Origin: Deinococcus arboris
GTDB lineage: Bacteria > Deinococcota > Deinococci > Deinococcales > Deinococcaceae
Direction: 5' to 3'
Assembly: GCF_009755355.1 (NCBI RefSeq)
Contig: NZ_WQLB01000006.1
Location: 122,777-186,776 of the forward strand
DNA: 64,000 nt
In this document: piece after piece, positions 1 through 12,361 of the stretch
Layout of the letters: each line of letters begins with the position of its first letter
Position numbering within the stretch: the first letter of the stretch is position 1
Made by a program: the position numbers and the translations under genes
The notes under the pieces: generated by a model
Database searches by the model: none
Told to the model about the DNA's origin: nothing
What the model saw: only the letters and a program-made list of their open reading frames with translations

Positions 1-1
1 C

Positions 2-1150
2 CGGTCACCTGACTTCATCCTCGCGGTGGGCAAGGCGGCGGCCCCGATGATGCGCGCCGCGCAGGAGGCTTTTCCCGCCGTTCCAGGGCTGCTCGTACTG
101 CCAGATGGCGCGCCTTTGCCCCCACTCCCAGCGCAGGTAGAGGTGCGCCGGGCCGCGCATCCCCTCCCAGACGCACGCAGTGTCGCGGCGGCGCGGCTGG
201 CCCAGGTCCGGCTGGGGGCGCTGACTGCTGACCAGGAAGTGCTGGCCCTCTTCTCTGGGGGTGCCAGCGCCCTGCTGTGCGCGCCGCGAGGGGTGACCCT
301 GGCCCAGAAGGCCGCAGTCTGCACCGAGTTGATGCGGGCCGGCGCCGATATTCAGGCCCTGAACACGGTGCGGCGGCACCTATCCGACGTGAAGGGGGGC
401 CGATTAGCAGCTGGCACCCGCGCCCGCGTGCGCGCGCTGCTGCTCAGTGATGTGGTGGGCGACGATCCCGCAATCATTGCCAGCGGGCCGGCAGTCCCTG
501 ACCCCACGACATATGCGGACGCCCTGGCCGTGCTGGACCGGTTTGCAGTGCCCGCCCCAGAGGTCAGAACCTATCTGCGGGCGGGCGCGCAGGGGCTGCA
601 TGAAGAGACGCCAAGTGTTTTGCCCAATGCCCACAGCACGGTGATTGGTAGGAACGGGACCCTCCTGCGGGCCGCGCAGGCTGCCCTGGAGTCGAAAGGG
701 ATACGGGCCATCATCCTGGGTGAGACCTTCACGGGTGAAGCGCGTGACCTGGCGGTCTGGCACGCCGCCGAAGTGCGCCGCGCCCAAGCCGAAGGAGTAC
801 CAGTGGCCCTCATCTCTGGTGGCGAGGCCACCGTGACCGTCCGGGGTGCTGGCCGCGGCGGCCGCAACACCGAATTTGCGTTGGCGCTGGCCCTGGCGCT
901 GGGCGACGATCATGGCATATATGGCGTCTCAGCGGGCTCGGACGGGGTGGACGGCACTAGCGGTGGGGCGGGGGCCCTGCTGAGCCCGGACACCCTGCGC
1001 CGTGCCGCCACGCTGGGCCTGGACGCGCCGGGTGCCTTGGCGGCCAATGACTCAGGCAGTTTCTTTGCCGCCCTGGACGACCTGCTGGTCCCTGGCCCGA
1101 CTGGGCAGAATCTCAACGACTTGCGCGTTTTGCTGGTGGAACCGGTCTAA
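2..1150 (+). CDS. Glycerate 2-kinase, MOFRL family (5' truncated)
   Basis: The frame is open from the first bases of the window and already encodes PDFILAVGKAAAPM before the first GTG at 26, so the gene begins outside the window. The VGKAAAPM segment, an ALFSGGASALL loop, the LSDVVGDDPAIIASGP segment and the C-terminal SAGSDGVDGTSGGAGAL (MOFRL motif) are typical of GckA/TtuD-type kinases, which phosphorylate D-glycerate to 2-phosphoglycerate in the cytosol. The C-terminus looks complete. Glycerate made from glyoxylate is a plausible substrate, given the glyoxylate-producing allantoin genes 30 kb away, but that link is only inferred. It ends 226 bases before the next gene, which has its own promoter. 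Confidence 0.9.
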   Translation, partial: RSPDFILAVGKAAAPMMRAAQEAFPAVPGLLVLPDGAPLPPLPAQVEVRRAAHPLPDARSVAAARLAQVRLGALTADQEVLALFSGGASALLCAPRGVTLAQKAAVCTELMRAGADIQALNTVRRHLSDVKGGRLAAGTRARVRALLLSDVVGDDPAIIASGPAVPDPTTYADALAVLDRFAVPAPEVRTYLRAGAQGLHEETPSVLPNAHSTVIGRNGTLLRAAQAALESKGIRAIILGETFTGEARDLAVWHAAEVRRAQAEGVPVALISGGEATVTVRGAGRGGRNTEFALALALALGDDHGIYGVSAGSDGVDGTSGGAGALLSPDTLRRAATLGLDAPGALAANDSGSFFAALDDLLVPGPTGQNLNDLRVLLVEPV

Positions 1151-1224
1151 AGTCGTCCCATTGCGGTGGGTAGGTAAAGGAGTGAGAGGCCAGCAGGTTG
1201 AAGAGCCGGGCTCAGTCTGGTCAC

Positions 1225-1255
1225 CATCGGCCCATCATCCTGCCTTTCTTACATT
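1225..1255 (+). promoter_or_regulatory. Direct-repeat promoter, CATC-N4-CATCATCC-N9-TACATT
   Basis: CATCGGCC (1225-1232) is followed directly by CATCATCC (1233-1240), then exactly nine bases, then a -10-like TACATT (1250-1255). The same arrangement with the same nine-base spacing occurs at 59687, 61607, 62899 and 63803. It lies about 120 bases upstream of the secreted protein gene at 1377, so the transcript would have a long leader. No TTGACA-like -35 is visible; the repeat covers the place where it should be, which suggests an activator site (inference). Confidence 0.6.
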
Positions 1256-1376
1256 GCTTCCAGACGGTGTTGCTGCCCCGGTCTCCTCCGGGTTGATGAA
1301 GGCAATTGCCGCACGTTGGGCTCCCTTCTGTCCGTCCATCCGTTTCGTGTCACAGCCTCACCTTTAGGAGACCCCT

Positions 1377-2441
1377 ATGTCCTCTCTGCGCCCCTTCGTT
1401 CTGTCTCTCGCCGTGCTGACCACTGGCCTCATATCGGCCCAGACCTCTTCCGCTCCTCGCACCACCTCAGCACCGTCGCTCGCCACTCAACCCAGCACTC
1501 TAAGTGGCGACTGGACGGGCAAGCTGGACTGGATTGATATAGCGGCCACGTTCAAAGTGACGGGGGGGCAAGTGTCAGGAACATTCGTGATTGGTGGGCA
1601 AACTTATCCTGTGCAGGGCCGCTGGGACGCGGTTAAGGGCAGCCTCCTGTTTAGTGTGCAGCGAGCAGCGGGCAAAGCCAATGTGGCCCTGACGCTCAAG
1701 AATGGGCAACTGGTGGGCACATCGGTGCTGGGTGGGCAGTCTGACCCTGTGAAGTTGCAGCGGGTCGCCGCTGCGGTCAGCGCTCGGCCTACCCCTTATG
1801 TCCTGACAGGTGTCGTAAAGAACAGTGCGGGGCAGCCACTGGCCGGGGTCAAGGTTTTCGCCGACAACACGCTATACCACAACATGAATGCGCTGGCCAC
1901 GACCGACGCGCAGGGCCACTACCGTCTTGAGCTGCCGCGCGAAGTCGGCACCTGGCGAGCAGGGGCCTATGTCCAGCGCCCCTACGGCGGCGGAATCTGG
2001 GAAAGCCGCCTGTATGCCGACAACGCTGCCGCCTTTTCTGGGGACCAGGGAGCTATTCGCAATTTCACCTGGCGTCTGACGGGTACGTCGGAAGAAGGAC
2101 CTCTGGGCGGCACCGTCTGGGTTCATCCGGATTGGGCCGGTGTGGACTACGACACCAACGATGTCGAGCTGACACTGACACCAGTTGGACCGCTGCTGGA
2201 CGGCAGTGTCGGTAAGGCAGTAACCTGGCGCCTGGGAGACGATTACACGCGTAAGGATGTCCCGGTGGGGACATATACCCTGACGGCCCGGCAGATCAGC
2301 TCCACCGGGCAGAAGCGGCCCATGCTTGTGAAATCGACCTACGACAGCAACAAAGGGCACTACGCGCCCTCAGTGACCGCTACTTTTCAGAACTCTGCTA
2401 AATACGGCATCCTGATGGAACTCGACATTGTGCTCAAATAA
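1377..2441 (+). CDS. Secreted protein with carboxypeptidase-regulatory-like domain
   Basis: 354 aa with an N-terminal signal peptide (MSSLRPFVLSLAVLTTGLIS, then AQTSS) preceded by AGGAGA seven bases before the ATG. Residues about 40-130 form a beta-rich domain (SGDWTGKLDW, then repeated GG-turn strands) that the two paralogues lack. From about residue 143 a carboxypeptidase-regulatory/CnaB-like sandwich follows (LTGVVKNSAGQPLAGVKVFA ... ATTDAQGHYRLELP), then a C-terminal half shared with the lipoproteins at 62092 and 62995. The protein is probably exported or periplasmic, and no catalytic residues are evident. The promoter at 1225 has the same motif as those of its paralogues. Function unknown. 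Confidence 0.8.
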   Translation: MSSLRPFVLSLAVLTTGLISAQTSSAPRTTSAPSLATQPSTLSGDWTGKLDWIDIAATFKVTGGQVSGTFVIGGQTYPVQGRWDAVKGSLLFSVQRAAGKANVALTLKNGQLVGTSVLGGQSDPVKLQRVAAAVSARPTPYVLTGVVKNSAGQPLAGVKVFADNTLYHNMNALATTDAQGHYRLELPREVGTWRAGAYVQRPYGGGIWESRLYADNAAAFSGDQGAIRNFTWRLTGTSEEGPLGGTVWVHPDWAGVDYDTNDVELTLTPVGPLLDGSVGKAVTWRLGDDYTRKDVPVGTYTLTARQISSTGQKRPMLVKSTYDSNKGHYAPSVTATFQNSAKYGILMELDIVLK

Positions 2442-2814
2442 GCCAATGAGGTGAAGTGAAGCTGGAATGCACCTTGACCTTGCCTATTTTGGCCAGACAG
2501 CCCGAGGGAAGTCCATGCTTGTGGGTGGTGATGTTCAGAGCAGTGCGTTCAGAAGCCAAATTGCTTCAGGGCGTGTCATAGCCGATATTTCCTGGGACTC
2601 TGCGAAGAGTATCAGCGTTTTCATAGAAACACTCAGGTACGTCGAATGCGTTTCACCTCCGAACCCATGACAGTGGAAGGGGAGACCGATGCGGAAATCG
2701 GTCTGCCCTTTCATTGAGCGTATTTTGTGAGGCGTAGAGGTGATATAGCTGTCGCTATACGGAAATTTAAATTAGGGGCAACGCAGTCCTGCACGTTCTT
2801 TTGGCATCCTTTTG
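2442..2814. other. Intergenic stretch between gene 1377 and hpaI
   Basis: About 370 bases, visibly richer in A and T than its surroundings. It contains an open frame at 2467-2670 (67 codons) without a convincing ribosome binding site, domain or coding bias, which I do not accept as a gene. A hairpin (2683-2704) and a long palindrome (2815-2842) close the stretch. Confidence 0.5.
2683..2704 (+). terminator. Hairpin, probable terminator for the 1377 transcript
   Basis: AGACCGAT (2683-2690) pairs perfectly with ATCGGTCT (2697-2704) around a six-base loop. GCCCTTTC follows, a weak U-rich tail. It lies about 240 bases after the stop of the secreted protein gene. Confidence 0.4.
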
Positions 2815-2842
2815 AAGTTGCTCGTCACGTGACGAGCAACTT
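2815..2842. terminator. 28-bp perfect palindrome with T tract
   Basis: AAGTTGCTCGTCAC (2815-2828) followed directly by its exact reverse complement to 2842, then TTTTTC on the plus strand. It sits five bases beyond the hpaI stop codon. It is suitable as an intrinsic terminator for plus-strand transcripts and perhaps for hpaI. Its inner 24 bases recur exactly at 13511-13534. Confidence 0.6.
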
Positions 2843-2846
2843 TTTT

Positions 2847-3608
2847 TCAGCTCTTAAAACGCGCTGCAAGTGCAGTTGTGGCTCGGGACAGCAGGGTGAC
2901 ATCGGTGCCTACAGCCACGAACGAATAGCCCCATTCCAGGTAGGTGCGGGCCACCGCCTCATCAGTGGACAGGATGCCGGCTGCCTTGCCCGCAGCGCGA
3001 ATCCGGCTTGCCGCATCACGAATGGCCCCTTGAACCTCTGGGTGGCCTGGCTGGCCCAATACCCCCATGCTGGCGGCCAGATCGGCGGGGCCGATAAAGA
3101 CCCCGTCTACGCCGTCTACCGCCGCGATCTCGTCCAGAGCGGCCAATCCCGCGACTGATTCCACCTGTAGCAGCAGGCACACCTGCTCGTCTGCCGCCTG
3201 CAAATACGCTGCGTCACGGCCAAAGCCACTGGCGCGCGCCAGTGCGGCACCTACCCCCCGCACACCCTGCGGGGCATAGCGGGTGGCGGCCACCAGATCA
3301 CGCGCCTGCTCGGCGGTCTCGACCATCGGAATCAGCAGGGTATGCGCGCCGATGTCCAGCAACTGCTTCATCAGGACAGCGCTGCCGACGGGCGGGCGCA
3401 CCAGCGCCTGAACAGGGTAGGGGGCTATAGCCTGCAGCGCGGCCAGAGTGGACCGCACGTCATTGGGCGCGTGTTCGCCGTCTATCAGCAGCCAGTCGAA
3501 CCCTGCGCCCGCGCATAACTCGGCGCTGTAAGGATCAGCCAGCGCCAGCCACAGGCCGATCAGGGGCTCGCCGCGTTTCAGGGCCGCTTTGAAGAGATTC
3601 TCAGCCAC
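2847..3608 (-). CDS. hpaI: 4-hydroxy-2-oxoheptanedioate aldolase (HpaI/HpcH)
   Basis: About 253 aa, starting at the GTG at 3608 ([20 protein letters not shown]), which matches the family N-terminus; the frame stays open upstream, but those residues are antisense-like and overlap hpaH. Class II pyruvate aldolase features are present: [18 protein letters not shown], a GVRGVG stretch, [10 protein letters not shown] and [13 protein letters not shown]. It cleaves 4-hydroxy-2-oxoheptanedioate to pyruvate and succinate semialdehyde, the last step of homoprotocatechuate degradation. The start overlaps the hpaH stop by eight bases, so the two genes are translationally coupled. The palindrome at 2815-2842 lies just after the stop. 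Confidence 0.9.
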   Translation of the reverse strand: MAENLFKAALKRGEPLIGLWLALADPYSAELCAGAGFDWLLIDGEHAPNDVRSTLAALQAIAPYPVQALVRPPVGSAVLMKQLLDIGAHTLLIPMVETAEQARDLVAATRYAPQGVRGVGAALARASGFGRDAAYLQAADEQVCLLLQVESVAGLAALDEIAAVDGVDGVFIGPADLAASMGVLGQPGHPEVQGAIRDAASRIRAAGKAAGILSTDEAVARTYLEWGYSFVAVGTDVTLLSRATTALAARFKS

Positions 3609-4449
3609 GGGCCACTCCACGCGCCTCGCCCGCAAAGCGGCAGGAGAAGGTGCCCAGCGGCCCATAATCGAAGGTGAAGACGTCCCCACTGGCAATGTCC
3701 ACCGGACGGGTAAAGGAACCGGCCAGCACCAGTTCTCCGGCTTTCAGGCCCTCGCCGTGGGGGGCCAGGCGGCTGGCCAGCCAGGCGATGCCCGCCGCTG
3801 GATGACCCAGCACGCCTGCGGCCACCCCCGTCTCTTCAATCACCCCGTTGCGGATACACAGCGCCGCCGCCCAGCGCAGGTCCAGGTCGTCTGGTTTTAT
3901 GGCGCGGCCCCCCACAATCACCCCCGCGTTGGCGGCGTTGTCACTGATGGTGTCGGTCACCCGGCGCGGCTTACCGGTGGCCCGGCTGATCCGCTCAATG
4001 CGGGCGTCAATAATCTCGGCGGCGGGGGTCACGTACTCGGTGGCCCGCAGGACATCAAACACGGTGACTTGCGGGCCTTGCAGGTCGGCTTTGAGAAGGA
4101 AAGCCAGTTCGACCTCCACCTTCGGGGCCACAAACCGCGACAGGGGAATGTCGCCATTGGGTTCAAAAAACATGTCGTCCAGCAGCGCGCCGTAATCCGG
4201 CTCGGTAATCTGCGAGGCCATCTGCATGGCGCGTGAGGTCAGGCCAATCTTATGGCCGGTCACGCACCGCCCGCCCGCTACCTTCTGCGCGACCCAGGCC
4301 CGCTGTACGGCGTAGGCGTCGGCAATGGTCATGCCGGGAAAACGCTCACTGAAAGGCGAGAGGGGCGTGCCGCTGGCCTCCGCCTCTTCAAGCTGGGCGG
4401 CGAGGGTCGTCAACTGATCGTCGGGAATACTACGGTGATCCTGGGTCAT
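3601..4449 (-). CDS. hpaH: 2-oxo-hept-4-ene-1,7-dioate hydratase (HpaH)
   Basis: 282 aa from the ATG at 4449, chosen because AAGGA lies a short distance upstream and [11 protein letters not shown] aligns with the usual start; the frame is open 17 codons further up. Family features include [32 protein letters not shown], a [13 protein letters not shown] segment and [17 protein letters not shown]. It hydrates 2-oxohept-4-ene-1,7-dioate in a metal-dependent reaction, feeding HpaI. It overlaps hpaI and is separated from the main hpa operon by the plus-strand gene at 4530, so hpaHI needs its own promoter or distant read-through. Confidence 0.9.
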   Translation of the reverse strand: MTQDHRSIPDDQLTTLAAQLEEAEASGTPLSPFSERFPGMTIADAYAVQRAWVAQKVAGGRCVTGHKIGLTSRAMQMASQITEPDYGALLDDMFFEPNGDIPLSRFVAPKVEVELAFLLKADLQGPQVTVFDVLRATEYVTPAAEIIDARIERISRATGKPRRVTDTISDNAANAGVIVGGRAIKPDDLDLRWAAALCIRNGVIEETGVAAGVLGHPAAGIAWLASRLAPHGEGLKAGELVLAGSFTRPVDIASGDVFTFDYGPLGTFSCRFAGEARGVARG

Positions 4450-4517
4450 GGATATCCTTGTGGTGAGAAGGGAAGAGGGGCCGAGGAACTGTCCTGCCAA
4501 GTGTCCTGGCCCCTTTC

Positions 4518-4529
4518 TAAGCTGGTGGT
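4518..4529 (+). promoter_or_regulatory. Leaderless -10 box (TAAGCT, six bases, ATG)
   Basis: TAAGCT (4518-4523) lies exactly six bases before the ATG at 4530, and there is no Shine-Dalgarno sequence. TAnnnT boxes at this distance mark leaderless transcripts in Deinococcus. The same geometry is seen at 12350 and 37884. Confidence 0.5.
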
Positions 4530-5588
4530 ATGCCTTCTGAACTGCGCCGAATCCGTCCTGGGTCGCCCGCCCGTCTCCTGCTGGCCGTGGTCAGTGCTGC
4601 CCTGCTGGGTGGAGCAGTAGGCGTTGGGCAGGCCCAGAGTGCCCCGGCGCCCACCCCGCGCGCCCAGAGTGTCAAGGCGACCACCACGCCAGGGACGGGG
4701 GCGACCTTTAGCGTGCAGGTGGTGCCGCTGCCGGCCGGGTTTCAGCACGCTTTTGCCCTGGCTTTGAACAACAAAGGGCACGTGCTGTTCGTGGCGCACA
4801 AGGGGACCGAGGCCCGCGCCAATGACAGCGACGTACTGCACCTGTGGACGGGCGGAACGCCAAAAGCGCTGGCACTGCCCAGAGGCTTCAAAACGGGCGA
4901 ACTGGCTTCTTCGGTGGGCCGCTCCTGCCTGGCCGACGATGGGCGCATCGTCATGAATACCTTTTCGGAGCAGGCGGCGCTGCTCTACAGCGGTGGCCGC
5001 TTTACGCCCATCACCTTTCCTAACACTGACATTTTCATTCAGAACTGCGCGCCAGACCTGAGCGCTGTGGCCAGCGACCTGAACACGGGCCAGAGTTACC
5101 TGTGGCAGCCGGCAACGGGCGAGGTGCTGGAAGGCAACTTTGAAGGCGTGAACGACATCAACCGTGCCGGGCAATTTGTGGCTGACACCCATCTTCAGCG
5201 ACCTGAAGTCACCTATAGTGTCAATCAGCAGCAGTGGCAGCCCAAATTCATCAATGACGCGGGCCTGATTCTGGGCGAAGACGTGGCCGGCGATGGCGCC
5301 AGCCTGTACCTCTGGCCCAAAGCCGATAAGCAGCCCAGCCAGGTGGCGCGCCCGGCCGGCACCGACGCGGTGTTTCCGCAGGACCTGAACGAGACGGGGC
5401 AAGCGCTCGTGGGCTACCTGAACGACCAGTTCATTTACACCCACGCCACCCGCACCTACCGGCCCATTCGCGTGGACGGCTGGACCCTTCAGGTGGTGCT
5501 GGCCCTGAACGAGCAGGGCTGGGTGCTGGCCCAGGCCACCCAGACAGGCCAGAAGGCCGTCAGAACCGTCCTCCTGAAGCCGAAATAA
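4530..5588 (+). CDS. Secreted protein, probable beta-propeller (HAF-repeat-like)
   Basis: 352 aa. The N-terminus carries an arginine-rich stretch followed by a hydrophobic segment ([20 protein letters not shown]), a likely signal peptide. The mature part repeats a pattern of about 45 residues with A-x-x-L-N-x-x-G-x-V/L ([68 protein letters not shown]), reminiscent of HAF-type extracellular repeats, so a propeller fold is inferred. No enzyme motif is seen. It is transcribed opposite to the hpa genes on both sides and ends 10 bases before a 48-bp palindrome. It appears leaderless. Confidence 0.75.
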   Translation: MPSELRRIRPGSPARLLLAVVSAALLGGAVGVGQAQSAPAPTPRAQSVKATTTPGTGATFSVQVVPLPAGFQHAFALALNNKGHVLFVAHKGTEARANDSDVLHLWTGGTPKALALPRGFKTGELASSVGRSCLADDGRIVMNTFSEQAALLYSGGRFTPITFPNTDIFIQNCAPDLSAVASDLNTGQSYLWQPATGEVLEGNFEGVNDINRAGQFVADTHLQRPEVTYSVNQQQWQPKFINDAGLILGEDVAGDGASLYLWPKADKQPSQVARPAGTDAVFPQDLNETGQALVGYLNDQFIYTHATRTYRPIRVDGWTLQVVLALNEQGWVLAQATQTGQKAVRTVLLKPK

Positions 5589-5597
5589 CAGGCAGCG

Positions 5598-5645
5598 GGC
5601 GAGACGGACACCAGGGGCAAGCTTGCCCCTGGTGTCCGTCTCGCC
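5598..5645. terminator. 48-bp perfect palindrome between convergent genes
   Basis: The left arm begins GGCGAGACGGACACC at 5598 and the right arm ends GGTGTCCGTCTCGCC at 5645, with a central AAGCTT. All 24 base pairs match. It lies between the stops of the plus-strand gene 4530 and minus-strand hpaD, so it can serve both strands. No U tract is present on either side. Confidence 0.7.
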
Positions 5646-5662
5646 GCGCCCAGTCCACATCC

Positions 5663-6638
5663 TCAGATAACGTGAACCGGGATTCCTGTCAGGTCGCCGT
5701 CTTTGGCGGGCACCACGCCGCCGTCAAAGGCTTCCAGGTCAGACGCTTCCTCGAACCAGCTGCGGGGGGTCTTGGCGCCCCACAGGGTCTGGCGGCGGGG
5801 ATCGTCGCGTAGCCAGCGGATGGGTTCAAAGTCTGGGTCCACGGTGATGTAGTCACTCGTATACAGCTCGATGCGGTGGCCATCGGGGTCGCGGATGTAC
5901 AGGAAAAAGGCGTTAGAGACGCCGTGCCGGCCGGGCCCCCGTTCAATGCGCTCGGGCTGACGCGCCCCGGCCAGAATGTCGCAGGTGCGGATGATGGCCG
6001 TGATGTCGGGCATCCAGTAGGCCCAGTGGTGTAGCCTCGGCCCGGCGCCGTTGGTCAGGGCCAGGTCGTGCACCCCGCCCCGGCGCTGAATCCAGGCGGC
6101 CCAGTAGCGTTCCTGCTCGTCCACGGTGTATTCGGAGAGACGGAAGCCCAGGGTGTCCATGTACCAGCGCATGGTGCGCTCGACATCGGGCACCATCACG
6201 TTCACGTGGTCCACGCGTTGCAGGCCCGGCCCCCGGTGCAGGTGGTAGTCCTGTAGCCGCCACGGGTGCTTGGTGCTCTGGTGGTAAAAGGCCACCGGGA
6301 TGCCAAAGGGGTCTTGCATCCGCAGGAGGCGCGGGCGGTCCAACTCCTCTTCCCAGCGCCACTGCAGGCCTTCTCGCTCGGCCAGGGCCACCAGCGCGTC
6401 CAGGTCGGCCTCGCCGCCCACACGGTAGGCCAGGTGCCGCACGCGGGCGTGATCTTCCTGGACCAGCTTCAGGGTCCACTCGCGGTCCTCTACCCCCCGC
6501 AGGTAGAGGGCGCCGGCTTCCTCATGCAGTACGTGCATGCCGAGAAGATCCACGTAGAATTCGCGGCTGGCCTCCAGGTTTTTCACGGTCAGGACGGCGT
6601 GGGCAATCCGGATCACGTTTGGACGGATAGGGGAGAGG

Positions 6639-6646
<8 letters not shown>
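5663..6646 (-). CDS. hpaD: 3,4-dihydroxyphenylacetate 2,3-dioxygenase (HpaD, VOC type)
   Basis: 327 aa with two glyoxalase/VOC modules. Metal ligands expected for the Brevibacterium/Arthrobacter homoprotocatechuate dioxygenases are present: His147 (RVDHVNV), His207 (LHHWAYW) and Glu260 ([10 protein letters not shown]). The second-sphere residues His193 (GVHDLAL), His241 and Tyr250 are also in place, at a constant offset from the characterised enzymes. It performs extradiol meta-cleavage of homoprotocatechuate to 5-carboxymethyl-2-hydroxymuconate semialdehyde. The start overlaps the hpaB stop by eight bases, so the monooxygenase and the ring-cleavage enzyme are coupled. Confidence 0.95.
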
Positions 6647-8132
<1,486 letters not shown>

Positions 8133-8137
8133 ACGTG

Positions 8138-8946
8138 TTAGCCTTCCTTTCCGGCCAGGCCGGTGTAGTGTGAATCCACGAAAATGCCGCCCTGGCGCTG
8201 CTCGGTGATGTCGCTGTGGTCGTCGTGAAGGTGTTCAACTTCTGCCGCGTAGGCTTCGGCGTCGTCCTGCGGTGCGTAGCCCAGCACGTCCCAGCCTTCG
8301 GGGGTCATCCAGCGCCGCGTATTGCCGCTGATGCCCGCCACCACCAGGAAACCTACGTCCGGCGCGGTCACGGCGCGGGCAAACAGCTGCGCGGCGTCAC
8401 GCGGCGAGAGCCAGGTGGACAGGTGCCGGGCATCTTTCGGCTGCGCCTGAAACGAGCAGATGCGCACACTCACAAATTCCAGGTTGTAACGGTCGAAATA
8501 CATGCGGCCCAGCGCTTCACCAAACACTTTGCTGACGCCGTAGAAGGTGTCGGGCCGCACGGGCACCTCTGGCCCAATCGGCTCGCGGGGGTAAAAGCCC
8601 ACCGTATGAATGCTGGAGGCAAAGGCCACCCGCCGCACGCCGGCCTGCCGCGCCGCTTCCAGCACATGGTAGGTGCCGTCCACGTTCACGTCGCGGATAC
8701 GCTCGTAAGAGTGTTCGTTGGCAATGCCGCCCAGATGAATCACGGCGTCCACGCCCTGCATGGCCTTCAGCACCGCGTCAAAGTCAGTCAGGTCGGCGGG
8801 GGCCAGCTCCTCGCCTGCCCCAGCTTCACCGAGGTCGCGGTGATCCGAGAGGCGCAGGGTGTAGTCGCCCGCCGGCAGGAAGTCGCGCAGCTGCTCACGC
8901 AGGGCCGTGCCGACCTCTCCCGCCGCGCCAGTGATCAGGATGGTGG

Positions 8947-8950
<4 letters not shown>
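8138..8950 (-). CDS. NAD-dependent SDR, uronate dehydrogenase-like
   Basis: 270 aa extended short-chain dehydrogenase/epimerase fold. A TGAAGEVG nucleotide-binding loop opens the protein; [10 protein letters not shown] and [11 protein letters not shown] follow, and the YGVSK catalytic Tyr-Lys pair is intact. The HTVGFYPR segment is characteristic of uronate dehydrogenases, which oxidise hexuronates to lactones. It is locked inside the hpa operon by a four-base overlap (ATGA) with hpaE and a five-base gap to hpaB. That position suggests a role on an hpa-related aldehyde or lactone, but no such step is established; the substrate is unknown. Confidence 0.75.
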
Positions 8951-10506
<1,556 letters not shown>

Positions 10507-10532
10507 CTGGACTCCTTAGAGGCTCTGCGCTG

Positions 10533-10658
10533 AAATCGTTTGAACAAACGGGTTCATCCAAGCAGAGCGAGAGGGAGAAAGCGGGTTCAGGGCGCGGAGT
10601 TGACCTGTCGGTTCTGTGCCGTTTGAGGAAACGAAGCAGACAGCGTCCGTCCGTCTCA
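10533..10658. repeat. Dispersed intergenic repeat, copy A
   Basis: Contains the signature AAAGCGGGTTCAGGGCGCGG (10577-10596) and GAGTTG directly after it, a CGGTTCT box, a GTTTGAGGAAAC mini-hairpin and the end AGACAGCGTCCGT. A CGTTTG...CAAACG stem lies near 10534-10547. It runs into the stop codon of gene 10656. The same order of blocks occurs at 31080-31223 and 54712-54833. Confidence 0.6.
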
Positions 10659-11384
10659 GGGTTGGGGAAGGCTGAGGGAATAGGCGTGGAACAGCTCGGT
10701 CTGCACGACCTTGTCACCCTGGCGCACCGTCAGGCGCATCAGGGGCCGGGGGGAGAAGTCGCCGCGCGCCACGGTGTAGGTGTACCCGCCGGCCGTGAAC
10801 TCGTAGCCCCAGCCGGTTTCGGTGCCAAAATCCACCGGGCGGCCCCCCGTGACGTAGACGCCCGGTGTGCCGTCGAAATTGCGGGTAGCGTAGGTCACGC
10901 GGTCGCCCTGCTGCCAGATGATGACGGCGCGGCGGTCGGTGGCGCCCAGAAACGCCGCCTGCGGCACATAGCGGCAGCGGTGAGTCACGTCCCCCAGCTT
11001 GAATTCATTGACGTGGGTCATGCGGTAAGCAGGGTCGCGCACGTTCTCGACGTTGCTGGTATGGAGGAAGCCCTCAACGGTCGTCCCACCACTTTTCCAG
11101 GACAGAGGGGTGTAGACCTGCCCAGCGCCGGGGTCGGGGTCGCCCACCGTCACCGGGAAGGCGCGCACAGGGCCCAGGCTTTTGGCCTGCTTGTCACGCA
11201 CGGTCAGGGTGGCCTGTCCGCTCTGGAGGGTGGTCAGCGTGATCACCGCGTTCGGGGCTTCACACCACGCCAGCAGCGGCTGGGCAGCCTGGTCCCCGAG
11301 TTGCAGGGTGGACTTCATGTCGTAACCGGCCGCCGAGGCCAGGGCAAAGACGCTCAGGAGGGCAGTGCAGAAAATAGTCTTCAT
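10656..11384 (-). CDS. Secreted protein of unknown function
   Basis: 242 aa from the ATG at 11384 (MKTIFCTALLSVFALASAAG), which begins with a clear signal peptide; the frame is open upstream but those residues are not signal-like. The mature part is beta-rich and contains CEAPNAVITLTT and VTHRCRYVPQAAFLGATDRR, so two cysteines may form a disulfide. I recognise no family. It lies between hpaG (62 bases upstream) and hpaE (149 bases downstream, with a dispersed repeat), on the same strand, so it may be co-transcribed with the hpa genes, although nothing in it suggests aromatic metabolism. Confidence 0.75.
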   Translation of the reverse strand: MKTIFCTALLSVFALASAAGYDMKSTLQLGDQAAQPLLAWCEAPNAVITLTTLQSGQATLTVRDKQAKSLGPVRAFPVTVGDPDPGAGQVYTPLSWKSGGTTVEGFLHTSNVENVRDPAYRMTHVNEFKLGDVTHRCRYVPQAAFLGATDRRAVIIWQQGDRVTYATRNFDGTPGVYVTGGRPVDFGTETGWGYEFTAGGYTYTVARGDFSPRPLMRLTVRQGDKVVQTELFHAYSLSLPQP

Positions 11385-11446
11385 GCCCTGAGGCTGCGCC
11401 CCCCACATGAGGAGGCGTGCAGGAGGCGCTGACGCCCCGCACATGT

Positions 11447-12247
<801 letters not shown>

Positions 12248-12349
12248 GGGGAACTCCTGTGGGGAAAAGCGAGAGGATTCTTCCGTCAGCATAGGCGCGG
12301 CCTGGACGGCGGCAGGTGTCGGCTTCCACAGCGGCTCGGCGCCGGGGTG

Positions 12350-12361
12350 TAGATTGGCACA
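12350..12361 (+). promoter_or_regulatory. Leaderless -10 box (TAGATT, six bases, ATG)
   Basis: TAGATT (12350-12355) is followed after six bases by the ATG at 12362, with no Shine-Dalgarno sequence. The geometry is identical to 4518 and 37884. On the opposite strand TATGCT near 12291 could be the -10 of hpaG. Confidence 0.5.

Noticed and set aside
2467..2670. 67-codon frame downstream of gene 1377
   Set aside because: No SD, no recognisable domain and ends before a hairpin; described as intergenic.
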